From Populus alba (lineage: Eukaryota > Streptophyta > Magnoliopsida > Malpighiales > Salicaceae), in the NCBI RefSeq assembly GCF_005239225.2, contig NC_133294.1, forward strand, positions 17,249,631 through 17,313,630: DNA of 64,000 bases, in the 5' to 3' direction. The position numbers and the translations under genes were made by a program. Position 1 is the first letter of the stretch. Every line of letters starts with the position of its first letter. Positions 23,645 to 35,315 of this stretch are shown here, piece after piece. Below the pieces are notes generated by a model, which saw only the letters and a list, made by a program, of their open reading frames with translations, had not been told where the DNA came from and made no database searches.

Positions 23645-24913
23645 GTAACAAATCAAATATTTATTATATTTCTCGTGCATATGAAAATTATCCACTAACT
23701 TGACTCGAAAGCAAATAGAACTCAAAAGCAAATACTAAAGGAAATCCTACTAATGTCCCACCGGTAGAATATCAAGATTATCTGAATACAAAGGAGACAT
23801 ATTTAAGAATGACTTAAAAGAACATATAACCTATTTAATACACATATCTAAGGGTATAATCCATAACTCTATATGTTTTTAGACTAAACTAGTTATTTTT
23901 CTAAATACTCAAAATTAAACGGTTTTCCTAAAATTTAATCCATAATAAAAAAAAATGGTAATAATTCACTAAATAACCCTCAATATTCATCAAATCAATA
24001 CGCATAAGCTACTATTACAGCTAGAGACCAATTTGGAATTTATCATATTTTTTAAGGTCAAATTGTAACTTTGTCAAATTGGAGGACCAAACTAAAAATA
24101 TCATAAATTCATGACTATAGTGGAATTATGTCCATAATTCATCATCATTTCTTTCCAGAATCTCTAATTATGCTTCAGGGACCATTCTAGAATTTTTTTC
24201 AAAGTTTTAAGGTCAAATTGTAATTTTTTTCAAATGGGAGGACCAAATTGAAAGTATTAAAAATTCATAACTATACTGGAATTCTGTCCATAATTCATCT
24301 TTTATTCTGTCCAGAATCTCGGAATATGCTCCAGGGACCAATCTAGAATTTTTCTAAAGTTTGGGGACTAAATTGTAATTTTCACAAATTAAGGGACCAA
24401 ACCAAAATTTTGTCCTACTGTTCTTTCGATATTTCTAACTTAAAATTCACCATTTACATAAATCATAACTCAAAATCATCTTTACCTACAATATTTTATA
24501 ATTAACTAAATAATCCATTATCTATAACAATCAACACATAACATTGAAATTAATTCATCAATCAAACCCAAAACACAATCTTCAAAACCCTAGCATTCAA
24601 CAAAACATAAATCTAAAGGTAAAAGAACACACATTTATACATTTATAAACCTAAATCTTACATTTAAACTTGTTTTCTCCAAATCTCTTCTTTTTCCCTT
24701 ATTTTTCTCTCTTTTCTATTCTTCTTCTTCTTCCCTTCTCTCTCATGGTTTGCTCTTAAGAACACAGTTTTTTCTTTTTATTTTTTTTCTTTTTATTTAT
24801 AGTTATCAACTATTGTTCAATTACCACAATACCCCACATTTAATTATACTTACTTCAAGCCTCCAAGGGGGCTTGGTTGCGTTTTCCTTCTAATATATTT
24901 TCAAAACATCACA
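22815..24913 (-). mobile_element. Probable solo LTR, 2099 bp
   Basis: The element begins TGTCACGACTC and ends AACATCACA (TG...CA) and is flanked by a 5-bp direct repeat ATTAT (22810-22814, 24914-24918). The paralogous site near 42153-42175 has the same host sequence uninterrupted with one ATTAT. No reverse transcriptase or gag was seen, so it is best read as a single LTR left by recombination. On the minus strand a CTATAAATA box lies about 130 bp from the start, suggesting that strand is sense. It contains a CA/TA microsatellite (about 23613-23645) and segments such as AGGACCAAA repeated near 24080, 24238 and 24390. Confidence 0.82.
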
Positions 24914-25679
24914 ATTATTGTACCATATTCCAACATAGCGATTTGTTAAATTAATAGAGCTGAAAAATCCCATTTTAAAGATAACGCTTGTGGAGACAGT
25001 TTCAAGATCTATGATGGGTTGAGATTAGGGGTGAGCAAAAAAACTGAAAAACAGATTTAACCGAGAAAACTGAAAAAATATAAACCGAGAAAACCGAACA
25101 GGTAAAAAAACTGATTAAATTGATTAAAATATTTTAGAAAAATATCTGGTTCAGTTCGGTTTCTAGTTTTGGTGTGCCTAAACCGATCTGTAAACCCCAA
25201 GAAAAAAAAAAAAAGTGAAGAAATTCATGCATATGATTAAATAAAAAAAATAGAAATTCAAAAATAATGAACCCGGTACTATTGAGGGTTGGATTTAATT
25301 GAAGAAAAAAAAATAATACACTTTAATTGAAGAAATAATAATAATAATAATACACTTAAGGGAAAAAGAGGGCCTAAATGCAAATAAGGAAAAACATAGA
25401 GTATAAACACTCTCTCCTCACCAAAACAAAATTGGTAGGAACCATAAGGAGAGAGAATATGGAGTTTTATACCCATTCTTGAGAAATTAAGAGAGAAACA
25501 CTAGCATTTCGAGAACCCATCCAAGATTTAGAGCTTATAGATAGGATAAACACTTGAGAGCAAAGGATTACCAAGAAATTGAACAAGAAGAAAAGAAAGG
25601 AGGGAGATGAAAATCTTCAACTGGTTGAAGATCAAGATCTTAATTTGTATCGGGTAAGGTATTCTAAACATGATTTAAG

Positions 25680-25704
25680 AATATATATATATATATATAT
25701 ATAT
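25680..25704. repeat. (AT)n microsatellite
   Basis: An uninterrupted run of AT dinucleotides inside the hAT-like element. Confidence 0.85.
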
Positions 25705-26230
25705 CATTTTTTTTTAATTTGATAAAGAATTGATACTTTGATATTGAATCATAAGTTAGGGTTCTTAGACATAAATTGGGGAAAAAGTATTTATTGTTGA
25801 GATTAAGTTAATTTATGTGTGTGGTATATAGTTTATAAAAGTATTATGTGAAGGGGAGGGGGAGACAACTCTGGACAGACTTGTCTCTTGACTTTCGGTG
25901 AGATTTTGAATAGAGGGATAAGGGAATTATGATTGGATTCCTCATAAAAATTGTAGATTTGAATGTTAGCTAACCAAGGAAACTGGTCTTGCTCAATTTG
26001 GAGATGTAGAACTCCAGTTATGGGTTACCAACATAAACTGAGTCGTGACTGATTATGTAGGGTAGCAGGACTGATTTGTTGATGAGTGATTTTGACCATC
26101 TTAGAGGCAAAATTGGGTTCTCCTTCCTCAGAGAACTGGTAGCCTCGTGTCTTAGCTTTCTAACGAGATAAATCTCACTTAAAATGGAGTTTTAGAACCT
26201 TAGATATAGTTAAAAACCTGATGAGTGTTC

Positions 26231-26455
26231 GGACAATGACAGTCAGAAATTAGACAGTGATAGTTCAAAGTTAGACAATGACAGTTAGAAATTGGACAGT
26301 GACAGTTCAAAGTGAGACAGTGACAGTTGGAAATTGGACAGTGATAGTTGGAAATTGGACAGTGACAGTTCAAAGTCAGACAATGACAGTTGGAAATTGG
26401 ACAGTAACAGTTCAAAACTAGACAGTGACAGTTGGAAATTGGACAGTAACAATAG
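26231..26455. repeat. 21-bp minisatellite, about 10.7 units
   Basis: Consecutive 21-bp units of the form GGACAGTGACAGTTGGAAAT(T). Two unit types largely alternate, one with TTCAAAGT and one with TTGGAAATT, which suggests a 42-bp higher-order unit. A long minus-strand open frame here (CHCPISN-type heptads) exists only because 21 is divisible by 3; it is not treated as a gene. Confidence 0.93.
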
Positions 26456-26846
26456 ACTTTCATGTGAATACTATAAATAAAAATATAAAAGAATTGAGTC
26501 ATATAAACGCTTACACATTGAGATATTAACTCTAAAAATATATATGAGATATGTACGTATGTTATTATGAGGAAATGAACATACATAGAAAGTAACATAT
26601 GAGTAATTGATGAATATGAATTGTCTATAATATCGGCTTGAAGGAATCATAACAAAAAAAAAACTTCCTTGTGATTCAGGAGGAGCAACCAGGATTGGAT
26701 CTTCTGTTAGGGGAGGTCACGAGACAGGCGAAGCAGGTGCGTGATTTTTTTTCCTATTTGCACTTATATAATTTAAAATTTGTCTGGTGTATGCAATTAC
26801 AGTAAATGTCTTGTTCAATATAAATAAAATCTAGCGTAAATACAAG

Positions 26847-26952
26847 ATTAGCTTCGGCTAATGGCATCCATGATAGGATTGCCGGGATGTGAATTACAAA
26901 TTAGCTTCGGCTAATGGCATCCGTGCTAGGATTGCCGGGATGTGAATTACAA
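26847..26952. repeat. 53-bp tandem duplication
   Basis: The unit ATTAGCTTCGGCTAATGGCA...GTGAATTACAA occurs twice head to tail, starting at 26847 and 26900, with two or three differences. Each copy contains the small inverted repeat TTAGCTTCGGCTAA, a stable hairpin with a TTCG loop. Confidence 0.9.
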
Positions 26953-27924
26953 GATTAGACTTTACAAGGTCACCCAGTGTATGCAAGTAAATAAGATTAT
27001 TCATCTAAGAATATACAAATGAGTGTTAATTAGGTTTAAAAGATTTACAAGCAAAATATAAGTTCCTTGTTAGAATTCTCATGGATTCGATAAAAAGTTA
27101 ATACTTCATTTGTATTCATTACATGAGCATACATATATTCTTTATCAATACAATGGTATGTTTATTTATGTACTTATATAATTTAGGACTCTACTTTATG
27201 ATGCTTATGTAAATATTTAACTTAAGCAAAAGGGAATTAACGTGATATGTAGTATACTTTTGTGTAAATCTTGATGTAATTATAAAAGTTCAGCTTAGCA
27301 TTTAGTATTTTAGTTATCTTGTAATTAATCCTTTTGAAACATTTAGAGACACTTATTATGTTATAAATATTTTCTTTGCATGTTTGTATTCCTTTTCTTT
27401 TAAATTTTATGATATGATGTTTGAACTATGTTCATATTTATCTTACTCGTATAATATATATATTGTTTGGAATTATGAGGTTTGATATAAGGTTCGGAAT
27501 TATGGGACCTTATGATGGTGGGTTGATTAAGTAAACTAATAGTAGTCGATAATTTGGGATGTTCTAAATGCAAACGAAATTCTGCCGAATTTTTGAAAAA
27601 AAAAAATTTACCCTCAACAAAAAAAGATATGTTAGAATTTTTTTTACATTGATCGAGTCGTACAATCAGACTGATACATGAACAACTTGAACCAGTTCAG
27701 TTTAGAAATGAAAAAAAATTAAACCAAGCCGCGTGCAGCCTCCTCCCTGCCATTAGCCATTAGGCATTAACAATTAACCCTAGCAGATCATTTTTCATTT
27801 CTTTCACTTTCACACAGCTGCTCCCTCCCCTCCCGTTAACCCTTTCATTAACAGTGACACAATAGCTGCCCTCGTCCTCTCCCATTAACAATTGCCCCTC
27901 CCTCTAAAAGTTTAGACACAAACA

Positions 27925-28302
27925 ATGTCTAAAAATAAACTAAGCCATTTCCTCTCTTTCCCCCAAAACTCCAACTTGAAACTTAAAACCTCACTAAGAT
28001 TAAAACTTTCGGTTCAATTCGAAAGATTAATTTGTTATGGGTTAAGGATTCTGATGAAGAGACTAAAGCAGTGGTGGATTCTGGTGGTGATGGTGGGGGA
28101 GGTGGAGGTGGAGGTAGGGATGATGGTGATAGTGATGAGGAGATGGAGAAAAAAAGATAGCGTTTTGCTAGAGTGGTTAAATTTCACTAGTGATTATGCA
28201 AAGACTCTGTTTGCTACTGTTGTTTCCGTTGCATTTCATTCTTTTGTAGCATAGCCAAGATTCATTCCTTCTCTGTCCATGTATCCAACATTTGATGTTG
28301 GC
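27925..28302 (+). pseudogene. Captured exon-1 fragment of a plastid type I signal peptidase-like gene
   Basis: The first half reads as a basic, Ser/Leu-rich N-terminus typical of a transit peptide, then an acidic/Gly-rich linker. The second half reads EWLNFTSDYAKTLFA, then FHSFVA, a stop, then IPSLSMYPTFDVG. That matches the start of plant thylakoidal/chloroplast processing peptidases (PLSP1-type), where Ser in SMYP is the nucleophile (TCC at 28276). Lesions: a 1-bp frame change in the A-rich run near 28150-28160 and TAG at 28252-28254 where relatives carry a Glu. Homology stops near 28302, about where the first exon of such genes would end. The membrane anchor is present, but the Lys-bearing catalytic region is not. 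Confidence 0.72.
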
Positions 28303-28695
28303 CAACACTATTTTTTCAGAGAAGATAACAATTAACATGACTTCCTTTTCTTTCTTTCCTTTTATGATTTTTAATGAGGTTTTGTGGGAGTAAATTTAAT
28401 GCTAAACTGAGGCATATCTCAGTCACAGAGAAAAAAACCAATAGGTTTTTGTTGGTTTTGCATATCAAAAACCGAACCTAAACCAGTTGATTTGGACTGA
28501 TTCCAGTTCGGTTTGGTTTGGTTTGGGTTTTTTTTTTTTTATTTGATTGTTTTTTAAAGGTAAAAATTAAACCAAACAAAAAATGATCTCTCTTCGTTGA
28601 GATGATATTATATCAGGTGCAGCATCATAACCTGAACAAAAGAAGGATTGAATGAGAATTAGGGCTGCTATAATTCTGCAGTTGCCAATCCCCAT

Positions 28696-29340
28696 AACTT
28701 TTATCTCCATGTTCTTGATGTGAATCAAACTATATTTTATGGATGCTGTTCTTACTGGTCAAGAAAGTAACAGTTGTTCTTTTTCTATCCTCTTGACATA
28801 TTTCAACCAAGAGCTTATTACTTTTATTAGAAAGGCATATCCAGTTTTCCACAGTCAAGAATTTTAATGTTTTCATTGTATATAAAAAAGGGTTTGTGCA
28901 TTAATGGCCAATAGCATGTTGAATCCATACAATTCACTGTTTATATTAGGCATTTTCTATGATATTTTAGATTTGATTTTTGAAATAAGCAAATTGACTT
29001 ATCTACATATTTGTTTTTTTAACTAACCGTGATGATATTTTTTAGGATTACTATTCTTGAATTAAGTTTGAAAAGTACAGATGCTCTAACAAAGAAATCT
29101 AGATTTTCTTAAAAAAAATCAGATGTCAAGAAATTCTTGGACAACAATGCATTTGTTGCAGTAACTCCTTTAAACACGACTATTCTTTTTGACTTGTGTA
29201 AGAAATGACAGCTTCTAGAATATCAAAAGTCTATTATTCAATTGATAGTCTTAATTCTTTTTGTATTTACGATAACTAAGTTTTCTCTACAATAAAATTA
29301 GTGAAAACAAGGCTAAAATGGATGATGATTTTTGTATTTT

Positions 29341-29384
<44 letters not shown>

Positions 29385-32104
29385 AATATCTTTATCTTTT
29401 AGATGTATTAGAATATGCAACATATAAAAAAATAAGACTTTTATTTTGATATAATTATTGAACCTATTAAAATAAAAACTTGATTTGGTTTTTACCCGTA
29501 TCAATACATTTGCAACCCCGCCCCAGCGCTCCCCCCCCCCCCTCTAAGTAAGCTATATTCTTGGTCTTTGTTGACTTTGCATGTAAAATGCCATAAATTT
29601 TCTCTATATTTTACATTTTGGCCCTTCCATTTTAAATTTTATCTTTCTAATTCAATTGAAAACTTCTTCATGTGAAATTAGGCCAAAATAAAATATAATC
29701 AAAAAAGAAAAAAAGATATATGGATGAAATTGAAAAAATGAGAGAAACAAAGGTGATTGTTCCTTTTTTTTCTTCTTTTTGCATTTCCCTCTTCTTCTTC
29801 TTTTTCTTTCATTTCCTTTCTTAATTTCATTCTTTTAACAATTGCTTGATTTACAATTTGTTTTCATAAATTATTTTCATGAATTGATAACTCATTTGAT
29901 TGATAACATGAGTTAAACCTTGAGATATAAATGTCTATTTCATTATGATTATGAACCTATGGTTTGCCAGCTAGAATACTCATGCTAACAGGGTAGTATT
30001 AGTCTTTATGCACATTGTTTTTGAATCATGGTTGGTCGAAGGAGTCATCAACTTGTGTGGACTAATCATCCCACAGTACGGAGCCTCATGTTCATTGTAT
30101 TTTGATTTTATGACGAGCTTTACCTTGTGATGTTCTTGTTATGACCTATTTGAGAAACTACATATAAAAATCTAGAGCCATAATTGTGTGTGTGTGTATC
30201 ATTGTTGTATTACCTCGTATATGTATATTAAACGTTATCTACTTTCTGAGTTATTGAACTCATCTTCTCATTTGTTAGCAAGTTATTTTTGTTGGACTTT
30301 CAGAACCTGATTTTTTTTGTTGTAATTATTACTTTTTTTATGTTTAGTTAGTGCTCCATAATTATAAAAGTGTATTAACTCTTGTATTAAACTAATTAAA
30401 TTATATCATGAAGTTAGTTTTATTGTTATTGTTGTGTTAACTTTAATTGAGTTATCCTTTGGTTTGCTAGAGATTATGGCTGGTATGGAAAGGAGGTTGA
30501 AGATGGTGATTTACGGTCATGGGTTTGGTTTAGAGAAGAAGATGAAGGCTGGAATGGGTGGACTTTGATGGGTTTTCCTTGGGCCTCTTACAGGTTATGT
30601 GGAAAAGGACCTGTGTAAAGTGACGTAGGCTGTTGTGGTGGTTGATTTGTGAGGGGAGGAGGATGAGGGTTTATGAGGGGAAGGTCGTTGAAGACGAGGG
30701 GTAAGGTTGCCTCATGAATTAATTAGAGACTACATCGAATTAATTTGATAAAATTATTGGACTAAATTAGACTGGATTGAAATAGATAGAAATAAAATAA
30801 CTGAAACAAAGTTATTTGAATAGTCAATCGGTCTTTCAAATATTTTCTCCTTTTCATTATAGTTATTGACTTTTAAATTTCATTAACTTCGGTTCAGTGA
30901 GGGATTTAAATATTGGATGTCTTCAAATTATTCCTTAAATTGATCTTTTCCAATTTAGTCCTTTTTTTTAATTTAGTCTTTATTTGTTTTTAAATTTCAG
31001 TAATTAAAAAAAAATTCCCCTTTTCTTTTCAATTGTGTCCCTAATCGAATCAATTTGGACCTTCAAATTTTAGCTTCTTGTTGCAAATTCATCATTCATT
31101 CCTAAAATTATGCAATTTTAACTAATTTAACTTCTAATTTTGATTTTATTCTTCAATTAAACCCTCATTTTATTCCTAACTTTGGCTATTTATTTTAAAC
31201 TCATCATTGCACTTTTAATTTCTATCAATCTTATCTAAATTAAATCAAATTAAGTTATTTTCTCAATTTCATCTTAAATTTAAACCCTGATTATATTTTC
31301 AATCCCCAACAATATTTTTTATTTTTGAATTTTTCTTATATAACAAACAAAAGTAGATAGTTAACTAATCACATTTCATTCAAATATAATATCATTCACC
31401 TTGCACAATGATGTCTTTCAAACCACAAAAGTCAGACGTTCATCATCATACTTTTACAAATCTTCCTTATTATTTTTATGAGGTTCACTTAGCTTGCATT
31501 GGTCTTTGGAATGCTTATGCTCGTATTGCGCCCCAATCACATAGATAAATATTTGTCGATGATATTATTTGGCCTACTCATTCCATCTTGTCTCCTCGAG
31601 ACCATATCAACTTTGGCAACATATTATTTGGCAAGAGACTATGATGTTTCTCCTATATTAATAACATTGAATCTACTTGCCTCATTGTGTAACCTCTCAG
31701 AGGAATAAAATATTTTGCTACTACTAGCCCTCTCTTAATTTCAGCACCATTTGTGTCATCAACGCCATTGTTTTCCAATCTTGTCTTAGATTGATTTCGC
31801 TAGACCAAGGTGCTGCCAAGATGATCACACTGTCTTTTGACATTACTGTTTTAAGCTAAGCATGATTCAGGATTTTTTTTTTGCTAAATGAAAACAAATC
31901 ATTTCTTAAAGGAGGAGGTACAGAAGCCATCATTTCGAATTTTTTTTTTTTGAAGAAACAACATTAAGATGGAGAGGACAGCCAGTCTGAGTTTTCCTCT
32001 CAGTAGTACATATTTTCTTAAGTCATACCCAGCAATGTAATGTTCTATAAAATTTTACAATAAATATATTAATATCTTATAGAAAAGTAAACATGTTCTG
32101 AACT
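28696..32104. other. Spacer between tandem units 2 and 3
   Basis: Collinear with 14691-17863 (same order of blocks, same microsatellite position, same LTR-like remnant about 29930-30430 in inverted orientation to the solo LTR). A C-rich run (CCCCCCCCCC) lies near 29531. It lacks the duplicated GATGGTGATTTATGG segment seen in the other spacer. No supported gene. Confidence 0.6.
29344..29382. repeat. (AT)n microsatellite
   Basis: A run of about 39 bp of alternating T and A, at the position equivalent to 15172-15208 in the preceding unit. Confidence 0.9.
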
Positions 32105-35100
32105 CTATCGGCCGTTAAGATCAGAAATCGTCACATTGTTAATGGAATTTATCTTTTGGTTCTGTGTAATGGACTCTGTATCCACGGAACTATGCCTTTC
32201 AACAAATGCTGGTTTCTTTGGAGGAGGAAGATCCACAATTTCACTATTTAGCATGGAACTGATGGTAGACACTGCCGGTCTGTCTTTCGCCACTTCTTGC
32301 ACACACAACAGACCAATCTGTATGCATAGAAATATCTCCACCTGAAAACATGGATCTGATATTGCAGGATCGACCAGAGCTGTAATGTCACCTTCATTCC
32401 ACAGTTTCCAAGCCTGAAAATATAAAAATCCATCCAAGTAAGAGTTTGCAAGTTTAATAGTATCAGAAATTGAAAGGAGCTTTGCAGATATATCTCAGGC
32501 AGGGAGGCGGACAGACATACAAATCCTATAAGACTCAAAGAATGCTCATTGTCATAAAAACTAGAGTTCTTTCTTCCGCTTACGATCTCCAGCAACAACA
32601 CTCCAAAGCTAAATACATCTGATTTCTCTGAAAATCTTCCTTTCATTAAATATTCAGGGGACATATAGCCACTGCATGAGGATCACAGATTTCTGAGCTC
32701 AAAGTTGCAAAACGGTAATAGGAGTTAAAATGAAAATAAATAAATATATACTTACTAGGTTCCAACGACCCTGGTAGTATTCACTTGATCTTCATTGCCA
32801 CAAAAAATCCTGGCCATTCCAAAGTCTGAAATTTTGGGATTCAGCTCACGGTCCAATAAGATGTTACTTGGCTTCAGATCTCTATGAATAATTCTTAGTC
32901 TAGAATCTCTGTGAAGGTAAAGAAGACCTCGACAAATCCCGTTAATAATGTCGAAGCGTCTTTCCCAATGTAGTTGTCCTTTACTGAGTGAATCTAAGCA
33001 TATTGTATCCAGAAAAAATCATCAGAAAACAAGGGCAAAGGAAAATGAGTCAAGAAAAGTAGTAGCTAAACAAAAGAGGGCAGTTGCTCTAACCAAAGAG
33101 AAATGCATCCAAGCTTTTATTCGGCAGGTACTCGTAAACCAACATCATCTCTTCTCCTTCAACACAGCAACCAAGAAGCCTCACAAGATTCCTGTGTTGG
33201 AGTTTAGAAATCACCACGACTTCATTCATAAACTCTTCGAGCCCTTGACCAGATGTTTTAGAAAGTCTTTTCACAGCTATTTCCTGCCCATCTGGCAATT
33301 TTCCCTACAATGTCACATCAAACCAATAAATACCTATTTGCTCTAAATAACTATAGAGCAGCTTTAGTTCCAGAAGAATTACCCTGTATACTGCACCAAA
33401 GCCGCCCTGCCCAAGCTTCTTGGATATATCGAAGTTGTTTGTAGCAGTTTCAAGAATTTGTAATTTGAAGAGTGGTTCAAGTTTAACTTCCCTGACGTTT
33501 TCGGGCGAGTTTCCATCAAAAACTGTTCCTTGTGCTTCTCTCGTTTTTGAACGATAAGGTCTCCTCACTTATCAACTTCCTTTCTGGATTCAAGTGGAAG
33601 TATCGTTATTATTTGTGAATGGTGTTTTTTCTTTACTTGTTAAAATTGTAAAGTTTAGAAGTCCAGTAAGCTAATAAGACGTAGCATATTACCTCTATGT
33701 GTAGCCATCCACTTCCAAGAAAGAAACACACAGATGCAGATAGCTATGGCTCCTACAATCACCGACATACTGATGATTACTTTCATGTTTCTCTTGTTAT
33801 CTGCAACTAAAAAATTGTACTGATGGTTATTTGGCAAAAATGTAAAGGAAATATGAAAAAAACTTATCAATGTTTCCTCATACAGATACAGAACGTTTTG
33901 TATGCACACTAGTTTTGCACACCTGAAAAACGAAACACTAGTGAACGAAAATTAAAAAATATTATAACAATTACCAAGTTCTGTTACTTCTGTATACGCC
34001 AGGCGAATGTTGAGACCTGTCCCTCCTTCAGAGAACTTTTGTATATCAATCAAGTTTCCTGTCCATGCCATACAGCCAAAACCGTTATAATATGAATAAG
34101 CGACACAGGAACAATTCCTCAAGCACTCATCTTTGCATTCTTGTTCGGAGGACGGATATGACCAGTACTCGGCAAAGGTTGGCACCTTCATCATCTCTAG
34201 CTTCATAAATCCATCTTCTTTTCCCACTTCACTACCATTCTGTATTCTATCACACTGCAACGATGTCCTCCTAACACAACCGCTAGTCCAAATTCCTTTG
34301 TTCCATTCATCTTGATTTTTTGCAACAAACCCTTTTAAACATGTGCAGACAGGTGAATTCTGTGTATCGCAGCTTCCAAATGACCCGCACTTGCCATAAA
34401 TATCACAGTCAGTTGATGGAGCTTCCCAGGTATACTCCCAACCTTGCTTCCCATAATCCCAGGATTGTTCTGTAAGTCTTCCATGAGAAGTCAAAACATA
34501 TGTTAAACGGTTAGCTGGGTCTACAATTAAACTCATAGTGAAAGTGCCATCTCCTTCATCTTGTAGAGTAAATCCACTTAGATACACAGAAATAGACATA
34601 TCTGGTATTCCAATAAAGTTATGGCCAACCCATGGACCACTACGCCAAAATGGATGATCATTGTACCACATGAAGAACTCAGGAACTCCTAATGGATTGA
34701 TACCAGCAGAGAAGTTTCCAACAGAAGGATCAGATGAGCTTCTCCATGACATTAGCAGTGTCTTGTTCCTTGTTCTTGCGTTAGCACTAAGTCTCATCTT
34801 TGGTAAGTAAGTATCCGTAGGCTGCTGGAAACTTTGCCATACAAGGTTTCCATTCGGTCCAGCTTTCATGACAAGGTTTCCATCATCAGTAAGCTGTGCA
34901 GTTGATTGATTGAACCCAATTGAAACATGTGATGACCACAGAACGTCTCCCTGACCATTCAAAACCACAAGATTTCCATCTTCAGATATTTTCATCATCC
35001 CAGAAGAATCGTTGATTGGCTTGTTTCTGTTAGCCACCCATAGTACTTGAGTTTCTGCTGACATATTACTGTACCATATTCCGACATATCGATATGTTGA

Positions 35101-35191
35101 ATTAACTGGACTGAAAAATCCCAGTTCGAACCTATTGCCGGCAGAGACTATAGCTTCTGGATCTTTGATGGGTTGAGAAGGAGTAATGGTA

Positions 35192-35196
35192 TCTCC
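35192..35196. repeat. Copia target-site duplication, left (TCTCC)
   Basis: TCTCC next to the left end of the retrotransposon, repeated at 39756-39760. Genes 1 and 2 carry this sequence once (GGTATCTCCTGCATC). Confidence 0.9.
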
Positions 35197-35240
35197 TACG
35201 AAAGATAGCTTTTCATCAATACAAATTCTATAGCTCAATA
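35197..35240 (+). repeat. Truncated 5' LTR (44 bp) of the Copia element
   Basis: Identical to the last 44 bp of the 3' LTR. It lacks the whole upstream (U3-like) part, including the TATA-type box at 39689-39698, yet abuts an intact target duplication. Confidence 0.88.
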
Positions 35241-35252
35241 TGGTATCAGAGC
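35241..35252 (+). other. Primer-binding site (initiator tRNA-Met type)
   Basis: TGGTATCAGAGC directly follows the left LTR. This is the standard plant Copia minus-strand primer site, complementary to the 3' end of initiator tRNA-Met. Confidence 0.9.
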
Positions 35253-35315
35253 AGTAAAATTTACTCTCGTCCTTTTTTTCTCTTCTTCTCGTCATTTCTT
35301 CTCAAGCTTCCAATT

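Larger units (their letters stand above)
25026..28595. mobile_element. hAT-like DNA element, about 3570 bp, non-autonomous
   Basis: An 8-bp direct repeat GTTGAGAT (25018-25025 and 28596-28603) flanks a sequence opening TAGGGGTGAGCA, a typical hAT terminus. The other end reads TGATCTCTCTTC, a degenerate inverted match (7 of 12). Subterminal AACCGAA / TTCGGTTT-rich stretches face each other at both ends. In the sister fragment (42250-42262) GTTGAGAT occurs once, uninterrupted. No transposase is recognisable. Inside are a minisatellite, a 53-bp duplication, several hundred bases resembling an LTR-type leader (25340-26180), and a fragment of a plastid signal-peptidase-like gene. Nested insertion inside the element is likely, but its ends were not found. 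Confidence 0.75.
22473..28695 (-). pseudogene. Truncated S-receptor-like kinase exon 1 fragment split by two transposons (unit 2)
   Basis: Host pieces are about 22473-22814, 24914-25025 and 28596-28695, read on the minus strand from ATG 28695. It starts like the other fragments, continues into the B-lectin region (SAGNIF-like, then the VGIWYNN-type segment), and stops at the same truncation point. The 3' piece (22560-22740) reads ILCSSNVSNRV-like in broken frames. A 2.1-kb element with TSD ATTAT and a 3.6-kb element with TSD GTTGAGAT lie within it. It was non-functional before either insertion, because the sister fragments share the truncation. Confidence 0.82.

Noticed and set aside
26231..26455. 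CRISPR-like array
   Set aside because: Units are contiguous 21-mers without spacers, in a plant genome context.
26200..26598. Cys-rich protein with CHCPISN heptads
   Set aside because: It is an artefact of a 21-bp minisatellite, which stays open in frame by length.
35197..35240. A genuine 44-bp LTR family
   Set aside because: A polypurine tract at 39471-39477 and a TATA box at 39689 place the right LTR start about 234 bp further left, so the left copy is shorter than the right. Not fully excluded.
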